Below are positions 1 to 8,686 of a stretch of DNA of 64,000 nt, piece by piece (positions within the stretch are counted from its first letter, which is position 1; every line of letters begins with the position of its first letter). The position numbers and the translations under genes were made by a program. Source of the DNA: Candidatus Kuenenia stuttgartensis (GTDB taxonomy: Bacteria; Planctomycetota; Phycisphaerae; Phycisphaerales; SM1A02); the NCBI GenBank assembly GCA_945902075.1, contig CAMDMA010000002.1:98793-162792 (forward strand). Reading direction: 5' to 3'. The notes below the pieces were generated by a model, which worked only from the letters and a program-made list of their open reading frames with translations, ran no database searches and had not been told where the DNA came from.

Positions 1-2
1 AC

Positions 3-209
3 CGCGCGTGGACGGTGTTCCGCCGCCATGCGATCGACGGACGCAGTTACAGCGATCTCGAGCGTGAACTCGGCCTCGGCCGACAGCAGATGGCCGATCT
101 CGTGCGCGGCGTCACGCGGCGGCTGCGCGAGCGGGTGATGGAGCTTCTCGAAGATGAAGGCGGTGACGCGGCGGATCAACTGCGCGAGGTGATCCGACTG
201 CTCGGTTGA
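3..209 (+). CDS. ECF RNA polymerase sigma factor, C-terminal part (cut by window start)
   Basis: The reading frame is open from the window edge and ends at a TGA at 207-209, leaving about 68 residues. The visible part looks like sigma-70 region 4: a helix-turn-helix with the pattern SYSDLERELGLGRQQMADLV, followed by a basic helix and an acidic tail. In the sigma family this region binds the -35 promoter element. The N-terminal region 2 lies outside the window, so the subfamily cannot be assigned. A region 4-like HTH of another regulator is possible but less likely. Confidence 0.6.
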   Translation, partial: RAWTVFRRHAIDGRSYSDLERELGLGRQQMADLVRGVTRRLRERVMELLEDEGGDAADQLREVIRLLG

Positions 210-302
210 GACAGACGAGTGCCTTCGACCTCTGCGGTCCACGAAAAAGCGCACGAAGACCCGCGGATGCAGCGAAACGGCTGCGCGGGTCTTCGCGCGG
301 AA

Positions 303-417
303 TCAAGACCGAGAGATCAAGACCGAGAGATCAAGACCGAGAGCTCAAGACCACGAGCTCAAGACCACGAGCTCAAGACCACGAGCTCAAGACCACGAGC
401 TCAAGACCACGAGCTCA
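303..417. repeat. 14-bp tandem array, eight units
   Basis: Eight consecutive 14-bp units begin at 303, 317, 331, 345, 359, 373, 387 and 401. The first two read tcaagaccgagaga, the third differs at its last base, and the last five read tcaagaccacgagc. Each junction of the later units makes a GAGCTC hexamer. The array sits between the sigma-factor tail and the 3' end of speA, which converge on it. No coding role is apparent. Confidence 0.9.
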
Positions 418-451
418 GAATCCGGCGACACACGCCCCCGAGGGGCGCGTC

Positions 452-2485
452 TTACATCGCAGCGCCGTTCTCCGTCTCGAGGTAGGTGTACCCCGCGAGA
501 CCCGACTCGTATGCACGCACGAGCGCATTCGACTCTGCGACCGACATGTGCTTATCGCGCACCGCACGTTCGCACTCATGTCGGATTGCCTGCCCGAGTC
601 GATTCGCGTCGTACTGCACGTACGACAGCACCTCGCGCACGCTATCGCCTTCGACGATCTCGTCGATCCACCAATTTCCATTCGCGTCGAGACGAATATG
701 GGCGACGTGGGTGTCACCGAAGAGATTGTGGAGGTCGCCGAGGGTTTCCTGATACGCGCCGACAAGGAACGCACCAAGGAAGTAATCGTCGCCGTCCTTG
801 ATGTCGTGCAACTCGACGAACTTCTTGACATCGTGGTTGTCGACGAAGCGATCAATTTTTCCATCCGAGTCGCATGTCATGTCTGCGATCGTTGCCTTTC
901 GCGTGGGTCGCTCGTCAAGCCGGTGAATCGGCATGATTGGAAAGAGCTGATTGATCGCCCAGATGTCCGGGAGCGACTGGAAGATCGACAGGTTGCAAAA
1001 GTATGTGTCGCTCGTCGAGTTCTCGAGGTCGGTGAGTTCTTCTGGGATTGAAGGCATGTCCTTCGCCTTGTCGCGCACGCGCGCGCAGGTTGCCCAGAAC
1101 ATCCGCTCCGCAAGCGCACGATGCTCAAGACTGAGGTAGCCGACGCTGAAGAGATTCATCGCCTCGTCGCGCGACTGCAGCGCATCGTGGTAACACTCGA
1201 GGAGCCGACGCTCAGTGACCCCGTTGTAGGCCTCATAGAGATCGACAATCGGTCGCGGGACCTCGCCGTGCTCGTCTTTCGCGACAGTCTCAAGCGATGC
1301 AGGCACCGTGAATCGATCAAGTCGATTCGCGCCGAGCACATCAAACACCAACACACTCTGCTGCGCGACCATCGCGCGACCGCTCTCGGTCACGATGGTT
1401 GGGTGCGGCACGCCTTCTTCATCGCAAACCGACATGATCTTGTAGACCACGTTTGCTGCGTACTCCGGCAGCGTGTAGTTGGTGGAAAACTCGAAGTTCG
1501 TTTGGCTTCCGTCGTAGTCGATGCCGAGACCGCCGCCAACGTCGAGATAGCGCATGCCAGCGCCCATCTTGGCAAGCTCGGTGTAGATGCGCGCAAGCTC
1601 GTTGATACCCGAGCTCACCTGGCGAATGTCGTGGATCTGTGAGCCCATGTGGCAGTGCAAGAGCTGCAGACAGTCCTCCATGCCACGCGACTTCAGATAC
1701 TCAAGCACGTCGATGACCTCAGTGAGCGACAGACCAAACTTGGCCTTCACGCCCGAGCTGTGCCGCCAACGCCCAGCCCCCGGCGTCGCAAGATTGACGC
1801 GAACGCCGATCTTCGGACGGATCTGATACTTGTCGGCGTACTTCACAATGAGCCGAAGCTCCGTGAGATTTTCGATCACCGGGATGATGTTGCGCCCGAG
1901 CTTGGCAGCGAGCGTCACAAACTCGATGTATCGATCTTCCTTGAAGCCGTTACAAATGATGAGGCGATCCGCAGAGTCGCTCGTGAGCCCCATCACCGCA
2001 AGTAACTCGGGCTTTGAGCCGACCTCAAGTCCGAAGCCGTACTGCTCGCCATACTCGCGAATCTCCTGAACCACGCGTCGCTGCTGATTCACTTTGATCG
2101 GATAGACGGCGTTGTACTTACCCTTGTAGCCATTCTCGCGGATAGCGGTATCGAAGGCCTCATGCAGATCCTGCAACCGTCGATGCAGAAGATCGCTGAA
2201 GTGGAGCAGCACTGGCGTTCGCAGACCGCGCTCGCGCAAGCCTTTCACGATCTCAAACAGATCAACTTCGTGGCCCGGCGTGCGCGTGGGGCGCACAAGA
2301 ACATTGCCGTTCTTACCGACCTCGAAGAACCCCTTGCCCCAACCGCGAAGGTTGTAGACATCGGCTGCGTCATCGACCGTCCACGGATCAATGCCCGCTT
2401 TCACGCGGGCGATCGTAGAAGCGGAGTGCGTGCCGGCCTGAACACCCTGCGTTGCAGGAGAGACAGAAGGGAGAACCTGAGACAT
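452..2485 (-). CDS. speA: Biosynthetic arginine decarboxylase
   Basis: PLP-dependent fold-III decarboxylase that converts arginine to agmatine, the first step of one route to putrescine and spermidine; cytoplasmic. The protein is about 677 residues, close to the 630-660 usual for SpeA. The PLP-lysine motif YPIKVNQQ, the Gly-rich DVGGGLGIDYDG stretch and the PTIVTESGRA motif are all present. The start is placed at MSQVLPS because family similarity begins soon after it; a longer frame to 2569 has no family similarity. An AAGGA lies about 15 nt upstream, rather far for a Shine-Dalgarno site. The gene stands alone, with a candidate promoter just upstream and a 14-bp repeat array downstream. No later polyamine gene is in the window. 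Confidence 0.95.
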   Translation of the reverse strand: MSQVLPSVSPATQGVQAGTHSASTIARVKAGIDPWTVDDAADVYNLRGWGKGFFEVGKNGNVLVRPTRTPGHEVDLFEIVKGLRERGLRTPVLLHFSDLLHRRLQDLHEAFDTAIRENGYKGKYNAVYPIKVNQQRRVVQEIREYGEQYGFGLEVGSKPELLAVMGLTSDSADRLIICNGFKEDRYIEFVTLAAKLGRNIIPVIENLTELRLIVKYADKYQIRPKIGVRVNLATPGAGRWRHSSGVKAKFGLSLTEVIDVLEYLKSRGMEDCLQLLHCHMGSQIHDIRQVSSGINELARIYTELAKMGAGMRYLDVGGGLGIDYDGSQTNFEFSTNYTLPEYAANVVYKIMSVCDEEGVPHPTIVTESGRAMVAQQSVLVFDVLGANRLDRFTVPASLETVAKDEHGEVPRPIVDLYEAYNGVTERRLLECYHDALQSRDEAMNLFSVGYLSLEHRALAERMFWATCARVRDKAKDMPSIPEELTDLENSTSDTYFCNLSIFQSLPDIWAINQLFPIMPIHRLDERPTRKATIADMTCDSDGKIDRFVDNHDVKKFVELHDIKDGDDYFLGAFLVGAYQETLGDLHNLFGDTHVAHIRLDANGNWWIDEIVEGDSVREVLSYVQYDANRLGQAIRHECERAVRDKHMSVAESNALVRAYESGLAGYTYLETENGAAM

Positions 2486-2567
2486 TGAAGTCTTGAACCG
2501 TCCTTTCGAGCTTGTCCGGTGAAAGTGCCACCCGCGCGGAGCGCGCCGTTGCGTGAGCAGAACGAAC

Positions 2568-2597
2568 ACTATAGGGCCTTACTCGTTCAGCCCCAAA
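2568..2597 (-). promoter_or_regulatory. Candidate sigma-70 promoter for speA
   Basis: Read on the minus strand, TTTGGG at 2597-2592 and TATAGT at 2573-2568 are separated by 18 bp. The -10 is good and the -35 weak. It would give a leader of about 75 nt before the chosen speA start at 2485. The rest of the 323-base gap between speA and the gene at 2809 is pyrimidine-rich on the plus strand and holds nothing else recognised. Confidence 0.4.
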
Positions 2598-2808
2598 GAC
2601 TTCATTGGAAAGTGACTGAGAAAATCTTTGAGGACTCCGGGTTCTAGGTCATACTCAGCCTGCGGTCTTCCTCGCCGCGCGCGATCGGTTCCGGCAAGTC
2701 CCTCTGCCGCGATCGCGAAGTTCCTCCCTGTTGCGCGGTGTCCGCCGCGCGTCTCTCGTTCGTCCTTTCCCTGCACTTCTTGCGCCCCTTCTGCAAGGAC
2801 CCTCCCCC

Positions 2809-3570
2809 ATGCTTCCCACCTGTTTCCGCACCACAATTTGCACCTCGTCGCGTTTCACCAGCTGCGTCCTCATCTCGCAAACGACTTCGCTCGCGCCCGC
2901 ACTCGCAGCCGTGCTCGTCGCGACGACCGCACTCGCGGGGCCGTCGTGGGATCTCGATCTCACCGACGATGCCAAGCAGGGCGCCAACAGCGCGCAGGTT
3001 GTCTCGACAAGCGGCGTCGTGACCACCATCACAGGATCGCTCGGCAGCTCGCCGCTTCTCGGCGCGCCAGATCTCGTTGACATGTTTCTCATCCGCATCG
3101 CGAATCCGACCTCGCTGAAGCTGTCGACCGCGGGTGGCCAATTTGGCGGTTCGGCTGAATTCAACTCGCAGCTCTACCTCTTCCGCGCCGATGGCATCTT
3201 GGGAAGCTTGAAAGCATTTGGGCTCCTCTCGAACAACGACGCCGAAAGCGAAAACACCGGCTCGCTACTCAGGAATTTTGCCAACGATGGCAGCGGATTT
3301 GTGCTCGACACGCCCGGCTTGTACTTCGTCGCCATCAGTGCCTATGGCGCCTTTCCAACCACGAACCTTGGCGATCCCATCTGGGGACAACTTGCCCCGG
3401 GCGTCGTTGGATTTGGTCAACAGCGCGAACTGATTGATTGGTCGACCCCGCAACAAAGTGCGGGCGGAACATATTCGATCCGACTTGATGGCGTCACTGG
3501 CGTGCCTTCGCCGGGAGCACTTGCGTTGCTCGGTCTCAGTGGACTCATCGGCCGTCGTCGGTCGCGCTGA
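2809..3570 (+). CDS. Exported protein with PEP-CTERM-like sorting tail
   Basis: A 253-residue protein with an N-terminal hydrophobic export signal ending near ALAG, a beta-rich middle without a recognised catalytic motif, and a C-terminus VPSPGALALLGLSGLIGRRR. That tail has the layout of PEP-CTERM-type sorting signals: Pro-rich motif, transmembrane stretch, Arg cluster. Such signals are processed at the membrane for surface delivery. The ATG at 2809 is preceded by an AAGGA Shine-Dalgarno, which favours it over starts further upstream. The last 26 bases overlap tail-to-tail with the kinase gene. The molecular function of the mature part is unknown. Confidence 0.8.
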   Translation: MLPTCFRTTICTSSRFTSCVLISQTTSLAPALAAVLVATTALAGPSWDLDLTDDAKQGANSAQVVSTSGVVTTITGSLGSSPLLGAPDLVDMFLIRIANPTSLKLSTAGGQFGGSAEFNSQLYLFRADGILGSLKAFGLLSNNDAESENTGSLLRNFANDGSGFVLDTPGLYFVAISAYGAFPTTNLGDPIWGQLAPGVVGFGQQRELIDWSTPQQSAGGTYSIRLDGVTGVPSPGALALLGLSGLIGRRRSR

Positions 3571-5671
3571 GTTTCTCGATCTCCTCCATCAACGCGACCG
3601 CTTGTCGGGTCATACTCGCCTCATCGCCTTTCCGTGCACGCAGCACAAGGATCGCGGCGCGCGCGTTTTCACGTGCCGCATCCAAATCGCCAAGTTGAAC
3701 TTGCGCGCGTGCAAGGTTGTATCTCGTTCGCCCCACGCGATAGTCATCCTCAGGCACGAACTTGAGAAGCGCATCAAGGGCCTCGGCGTACTGTGCGCGC
3801 GCTTGGGCGAAATCGTTCCGTGCCCCCGCCAACGTGGCCCGTCCATTGAGGATGCCAACGCGGGTGATCGCTGCCGTGGCCGTTGACGGAAAAGACTGAC
3901 TGCGCGCGAGTGCGTCGTCGAGGCAGGCCTTCGCCTCGTCGAGCCGTTGCGTCGTCCGCAGAACACTCGCGAGTTGCCGCAGCGTATCCACGGTGTCCAC
4001 GTCGTCGCGACCCAGAGATTCCTCGCGCAGCACGAGTGCTGATCGGTAGAAGCGTTCGGCCGACACAAAGTCTGCGGTGTTGAAACAAACGCGGGCAAGC
4101 GCAAGTTCTGTCTCTGCGAGCTGCTGCGGTAACACGCTACCGAGCCGTACGCCCTCGACCTGCGTTCGGTACGCCTGCTCGATCGCCTCACGTGCACGAT
4201 TCGGGTCATCGAAGCCGAGGTGAATCAAGCCAACAGTGCGCAGCACACCCGCAAGGAGATAGGGCTCATCGACGAGTTCCGCACGCACCTGCTGCTCCAC
4301 GATCGTGAGAAAGTCGTCGATTCTCATCGAACTCGAACCTGCGCCGGTTTCCGGATTTGCTGAACCAAGCGCATTCTGTAGGGTCGACAGCGTGCGCTCG
4401 CTGCGGACGCGTTCGCGTTCAGCATGCGCATAGAGAAATCCGAGCGCAACACTTGCGGTGAGCACCGTCGCGAGCAGCGCACCTGCGGCGCTTGAGGCAA
4501 TCCAATGCCGTCGCAGCGTTTTTCGCACCACGTAGGAAAGACTGTCGTCGCGCGCGAGAATTGGACGACCATCGAGAAACCGCGCGAGATCCTCGCTGAG
4601 GGCATCGGCAGTGTCGTATCTGCGCGCCGGCTCCGGCGACAGCAGCTTCATGACGATGACTTCAAGATCGCGATCAAGCGCAGGAACAAGCGCGCAGGGC
4701 CGTTGCGGTATGGAAGTCGTTTTCTGCGCGATAAGTTCTGCAATCGAACGCGCACCCTCAAACGGCTTGCGGCCGACGATGCATTCATAGAAAACGACTC
4801 CGAGCGCGTAGAGATCGCACCGCGTGTCGATGGCATTCGGGTCGCCTGAAAGCTGCTCCGGCGCCGCGTATGCGAAAGTGCCGAGAAACTCCCCAGCCAT
4901 CGTTGTACCAGCACCCGGCGCAATCGGGTTTGATCCATCGTCGAGGCGCGCAAGTCCAAAATCGAGGACGCGCGGCGTTCCATCGACGTCGACGAGGATG
5001 TTGCCTGGCTTCAAATCACGGTGAATCACACCACGCCGATGGGCATACGCAATCGCGTCGGTGACGCTCTGTAAAAGAAGCGCGACCTGACGGCCATGCA
5101 GTGCGTTTGTCCGCACGAAGTCGTCAAGGCGTGCACCCTCCACGAGTTCCATGGCGAACCATGGCTCACCCTCGCGCGTCAGCCCACTCTCATAGAGCGT
5201 CACGACACTGGGGTGACGCATGCGCGCGACAACCTCAATCTCGCGCTCGAAACGCACGCGCTGTCGCTCGCTCGCAAAGCGCCCGCCGAGCAGCATCTTT
5301 ACCGCACACGCACGTCGCGTCGCGAGTTGCTCCGCGGCGTACACCGCACCTTGCCCACCGCGATGGAGTTCTCGCCCAAGCCGATAGCCGCGGATCGGAC
5401 CCGACTCTGCATCTGGAACCGCGCGCGCGTCGGGTTCCGTCGGCGCGATCAACACGCCCTTGAATTCACCAAGAAATGCGTTGTCGCGGTCGAAGCCATC
5501 GACCGCCGTCTGACAACGTGCGCATTCTTTGAGATGCGGCAAGACACTCGCGTCGACTGGCACCTGTGGATCGTGTCGCGCAAGCGCCGCGAGTTCGAGT
5601 GCATCCAACGAAAATCTACCGCAGCCTGCGGAGGGCTCGAATCCGCGGGTTTCCGTGCACTCGTCTTTCAC
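3545..5671 (-). CDS. Membrane Ser/Thr protein kinase with zinc-finger N-terminus and TPR region
   Basis: About 708 residues. In order: an anti-sigma-like zinc finger HxxxCxxC (HLKECARC, about 46-53); a Hanks-type kinase domain (about 96-365) with Gly loop GGQGAVY, lysine in ACAVKML, HRDLKPGN and DFG; a transmembrane helix at about 390-414; and an extracytoplasmic region of about 300 residues with TPR-like helices. The kinase phosphorylates protein Ser/Thr; all catalytic residues are seen. The start is GTG at 5671-5669, whose GTGA overlaps the TGA stop of the sigma-factor gene. This implies translational coupling and a shared signalling role. A start at 5713 is possible but would give a longer overlap. 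Confidence 0.9.
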   Translation of the reverse strand: MKDECTETRGFEPSAGCGRFSLDALELAALARHDPQVPVDASVLPHLKECARCQTAVDGFDRDNAFLGEFKGVLIAPTEPDARAVPDAESGPIRGYRLGRELHRGGQGAVYAAEQLATRRACAVKMLLGGRFASERQRVRFEREIEVVARMRHPSVVTLYESGLTREGEPWFAMELVEGARLDDFVRTNALHGRQVALLLQSVTDAIAYAHRRGVIHRDLKPGNILVDVDGTPRVLDFGLARLDDGSNPIAPGAGTTMAGEFLGTFAYAAPEQLSGDPNAIDTRCDLYALGVVFYECIVGRKPFEGARSIAELIAQKTTSIPQRPCALVPALDRDLEVIVMKLLSPEPARRYDTADALSEDLARFLDGRPILARDDSLSYVVRKTLRRHWIASSAAGALLATVLTASVALGFLYAHAERERVRSERTLSTLQNALGSANPETGAGSSSMRIDDFLTIVEQQVRAELVDEPYLLAGVLRTVGLIHLGFDDPNRAREAIEQAYRTQVEGVRLGSVLPQQLAETELALARVCFNTADFVSAERFYRSALVLREESLGRDDVDTVDTLRQLASVLRTTQRLDEAKACLDDALARSQSFPSTATAAITRVGILNGRATLAGARNDFAQARAQYAEALDALLKFVPEDDYRVGRTRYNLARAQVQLGDLDAARENARAAILVLRARKGDEASMTRQAVALMEEIEKLSATDDGR

Positions 5672-6315
5672 GCGCCGAGCCCGGCGGAAGGCCGATGCCC
5701 GCTTGCATCCCACTCGCCAGGCGCCTCCTCGTACTCGCTCTCGATGCGCTGCACGATCTCGCGGAGTTTCGCAGCGATGCGACTCTTTGCAAGATAGACA
5801 TCGTGCGCAGACATCCCGAGTTCCGTTGCAACATGCTGCGTCGAGAGCCCGTGATATACGAGCATTTCAAATGCTTGAATCGTCTTTGGATCCGTCTTCG
5901 ACCTCGTGCGCAATTCCTCAATCGCCTCACGTAATACGCCTTGCCGGCGCTCCGCCTCATAGGCGGCAGTGACCGAGCGCTCATCGTCGAGATCGACCAT
6001 GGCACTCTCGCCACGCTCGATGCGCGCGACGCCGCGGCGCCGATGCTGGTCGAGCATTCGAAAGCGCGCGATTGTGACAAGCCAAGCGCCGAGTCGACCA
6101 CGCGTGCGGTCGTACTTTCCCGCGCGATACTCCTCGACAAAGCGAACGATTGTCTCCTGCGCAACTTCCGCAGCATCGTTCTCACGAAGCCCGCAGTTCC
6201 GGCCAAATCCAATAAGAATCGATCGGTAGCGACGATCAAAGAGCTCCCATGCGGCGGCATTCGTCGGATCAAAAAGTCCGGTCAGCATCGCGGTCGTGGT
6301 GCGGTCGATATCCAT
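5668..6315 (-). CDS. ECF RNA polymerase sigma factor
   Basis: 215 residues with sigma region 2 (acidic DAAEVAQETIVRFVEEY and basic GAWLVTIARFRMLDQHRRR) and a region 4 helix-turn-helix (LSTQHVATELGMSAHDVYLA). It would direct RNA polymerase to a special promoter set. It is first in a two-gene unit and its stop codon is shared with the start of the Ser/Thr kinase gene. Sigma factors paired with kinases are a known planctomycete theme in which the kinase replaces a classical anti-sigma factor. That this kinase controls this sigma factor is inferred from coupling and from the kinase's zinc finger. Confidence 0.9.
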   Translation of the reverse strand: MDIDRTTTAMLTGLFDPTNAAAWELFDRRYRSILIGFGRNCGLRENDAAEVAQETIVRFVEEYRAGKYDRTRGRLGAWLVTIARFRMLDQHRRRGVARIERGESAMVDLDDERSVTAAYEAERRQGVLREAIEELRTRSKTDPKTIQAFEMLVYHGLSTQHVATELGMSAHDVYLAKSRIAAKLREIVQRIESEYEEAPGEWDASGHRPSAGLGA

Positions 6316-6370
6316 GGGGAAAGTCTACCATCGAGCCGCCGCAATTCGTTGGCCGCTACACGCGGCGTGA

Positions 6371-8257
6371 CTACCCCCGCAGCGTCCGCGCGATCGAGAT
6401 CTCGTGAACCCGCATCGAAAGTTGGTCGAGCGATTGCTTTGCCGCATGAAAACCATCCGCTTCGACCGCGCGCGGGTCGCGGGCTGCCCTGTCGCAAAGT
6501 CCCCGGACCACCGCCATCGACGCCTCAAGCTCTGCGAGATAACCCGGCTCGAGTCCATCACGAACCCGAGCAACTGCCTCTGAGATCCACTTCAGATCAA
6601 GTTCGGAATGAACGCGCAGATCAATCACGCGGTGCAACGTCATGTCCTCTCGCGCATGCTCCACGCTCTGCTGCTCGATGCGATCTACCTCGTCGCTTGT
6701 CAAACCATAACTTGGCACAACCTGGATCGATGCCACGCATCCGCTGCGCTTCTCTGTTGCCTTCACAGACAACACGCCGTTTTGATCGACGAGAAATGCA
6801 ACATCGATCTGCGGGATGCCCGCTGGCATCGGTGGAATCCCCCGCAAGTCGAATGTCCCGAGCGAGCGACAGTGCTCCGCGAGTTCGCGCTCGCCCTGCA
6901 CAACGTGGATGCGCACATTAGTTTGGCCATCTTTTGAGGTTGAAAAGTGTTCGTGTGCCCGCGCCGGAATCGGGCTGTTGCGCATGACGAGCTTCGCGAC
7001 AGCTCCACCCATCGTCTCGATCCCAAGCGAAAGCGGAATGACATCGAGGAGAAGCAGATCGCGCCGCCCGCCCGCGACGATTGCCCCCTGCACCGCCGCT
7101 CCAAGCGCAACAACTCGATCCGGGTCGAGCGCTGCGTAAGGCTCCTGACCGAAGAAGCGGGTCACTGCCGTGCGCACCGGCAGGAGTCGCGTCGATCCCC
7201 CTACCAAAACCACGCGATTGATCTCGCCGACGGTCACCCCCGCGTCACGGATCGCACGTGCACACGATGCAATCGTGCGTGCAACAAGCGGCTCGCAGAT
7301 CGCATCGAGTTCTGTCACCGTCAGTTGGAATGTGCGGGGTCCGGAGGAAAGTATTGCATCCACTTCAACAGCGGGTGTTCTCGTATCGACCTCAAAGAGC
7401 GCGATTTTCGCACGCTCCGCAGCCTCAACCAGCGCCGCCCGATCTGCGGCTGTCAATGCGAGAGTTGCATCCGGCCCGGTCCAGTGCTCCGCAATTGCTC
7501 GATCGACATCGTCGCCACCAAGCGCGGTATCGCCGGCCGTCGCGAGAACCTGAAAACAGTCCGCCCCAGCACCCGCATCCGCGGAGGGCACGATGTCGAG
7601 AATCGTCACGTCGAAGGTGCCGCCTCCAAGGTCGTAAACCGCGATGCGTTCGGCGCGTCGTGATTGGCCGAGGCCGTACGCGAGACCGGCGGCGGTTGGC
7701 TCGTTGACGATGCGGACCGCTTCGATACCGGCAAACCGAGCAGCATCGCGGGTCGCCTGCCGCTGCGCGTCGTCAAAGTAGGCCGGCACCGTGACCACCG
7801 CTCGCCGAACGGTGACCCCGAGATCCGCCTCGGCAATTGCGCGCAGTTCGCGAAGGACATCTGCGGCCACTTCCTGTGGGGTCAACACACGCCCAGCGAC
7901 CGCGAGCGCCGCAATTCCCCGCGGACCTTCGACCAAGGGCACCGAAAACGACCGCGCAAACTTCGCCGTCTCGGCCGCGGATCGCCCCATCAGCCGCTTC
8001 GCGCTTTGAATGGTTTCTCCGGGATGAGCGAGACGGTCGGCCCGCGCGGGAGCACCAACAATCGTTCGGCCATCGGGCAGATAGCGGACGACCGACGGGA
8101 GCACGACGCCACCTTTTCCTCCACCAAGAATTCGCGGGCCTGACTCGAAGCAAAAGGCAACCAACGAATTGGTCGTTCCGAGGTCGATTCCGACAATCGG
8201 GTCCCCCGGCACTTGAGCCGAGCCGTCCGACGAGGTTGCAAGAGAGGCGTCACCCAT
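6371..8257 (-). CDS. hscA: Hsp70-family chaperone, HscA-like
   Basis: 628 residues. The ATPase domain starts with VGIDLGTTNSLVAF and contains the phosphate-2 motif YDLGGGTFDVTILD and the adenosine motif VVLVGGSTRLLPVR. The substrate-binding domain has FDLRGIPPMPAG and the segment ASIQVVPSYGLTSDEV, which resembles HscA more than DnaK. HscA helps transfer iron-sulfur clusters from the IscU scaffold. No isc genes or J-protein are in the window, so the HscA role is family-based and a general or specialised Hsp70 is possible. It lies 149 bp behind an ECF sigma factor and an 88-residue protein on the same strand. Confidence 0.85.
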   Translation of the reverse strand: MGDASLATSSDGSAQVPGDPIVGIDLGTTNSLVAFCFESGPRILGGGKGGVVLPSVVRYLPDGRTIVGAPARADRLAHPGETIQSAKRLMGRSAAETAKFARSFSVPLVEGPRGIAALAVAGRVLTPQEVAADVLRELRAIAEADLGVTVRRAVVTVPAYFDDAQRQATRDAARFAGIEAVRIVNEPTAAGLAYGLGQSRRAERIAVYDLGGGTFDVTILDIVPSADAGAGADCFQVLATAGDTALGGDDVDRAIAEHWTGPDATLALTAADRAALVEAAERAKIALFEVDTRTPAVEVDAILSSGPRTFQLTVTELDAICEPLVARTIASCARAIRDAGVTVGEINRVVLVGGSTRLLPVRTAVTRFFGQEPYAALDPDRVVALGAAVQGAIVAGGRRDLLLLDVIPLSLGIETMGGAVAKLVMRNSPIPARAHEHFSTSKDGQTNVRIHVVQGERELAEHCRSLGTFDLRGIPPMPAGIPQIDVAFLVDQNGVLSVKATEKRSGCVASIQVVPSYGLTSDEVDRIEQQSVEHAREDMTLHRVIDLRVHSELDLKWISEAVARVRDGLEPGYLAELEASMAVVRGLCDRAARDPRAVEADGFHAAKQSLDQLSMRVHEISIARTLRG

Positions 8258-8393
8258 GTGGGCAGGAATCGTACGACAGATCCCGCCCCGAACTTCGGTC
8301 CATGGGGCTGCAGCAACGAGAGCGCCTGTAGTTTCCCAAAAACGAAGACGGGCACACGGACGAGATTTCCCGCACGCGCGCCCGCCTGAAAGT

Positions 8394-8409
8394 TGATTGA
8401 CGTCAATCA
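8394..8409. promoter_or_regulatory. Perfect 16-bp palindrome, possible operator
   Basis: The sequence tgattgacgtcaatca is a perfect inverted repeat centred on TGACGTCA. It overlaps the stop codon of the 88-residue gene and lies about 140 bp upstream of the Hsp70-like gene. Its symmetry fits binding of a dimeric regulator. The half-site TTGACG could also serve as a -35 element, but I see no convincing -10 at the right distance. Confidence 0.4.
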
Positions 8410-8673
8410 GCGAATCGTCGGCGTCGAATGTTCCGCGAGGAATTCCGCGAGCGGGTTCCCCAGCGCGCGAATCTCATCTGTTGAAACTGGCGCCAGAGGT
8501 ATCGCGGCGACCGGCGCCACGTCGGGAGTCACAGAATCAAACTCAGACGCAGTCGTTCCGCTGAAAAGACTCTCAGGATGACCGCATCGATGCAGAATAC
8601 GCTGACGAGCAAAGGCCTTACTCTCTCGCGCTTCGGCGAGAATCTTTGCGTCATCTATCGCTTCAGCATCCAT
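8407..8673 (-). CDS. Small protein of unknown function (88 aa) behind ECF sigma gene
   Basis: The ATG at 8673 lies 13 nt after the sigma-factor TAA and has an AGGCG Shine-Dalgarno with 7-nt spacing, so the two genes probably share a transcript. The first half is charged and helical (MDAEAIDDAKILAEARESKA), the second half Pro/Ala/Val-rich (PDVAPVAAIPLAPV). There is no signal peptide, membrane segment or metal-binding motif. Position directly after a sigma gene would suit a regulator of that sigma factor, but nothing in the sequence proves it. Confidence 0.55.
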   Translation of the reverse strand: MDAEAIDDAKILAEARESKAFARQRILHRCGHPESLFSGTTASEFDSVTPDVAPVAAIPLAPVSTDEIRALGNPLAEFLAEHSTPTIR

Positions 8674-8686
8674 GTCGTCGCCTGAC

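Noticed and set aside
303..417. CRISPR-like array
   Set aside because: The units abut directly with no spacers; the same holds for the other arrays, and no cas genes are present.
206..1051. Long plus-strand open frame
   Set aside because: It lies antisense to speA, whose identity is certain, and its translation has no family-like features.
2486..2569. 28-residue N-terminal extension of speA
   Set aside because: The extra residues are Arg-rich, unlike the family, and overlap the candidate promoter.
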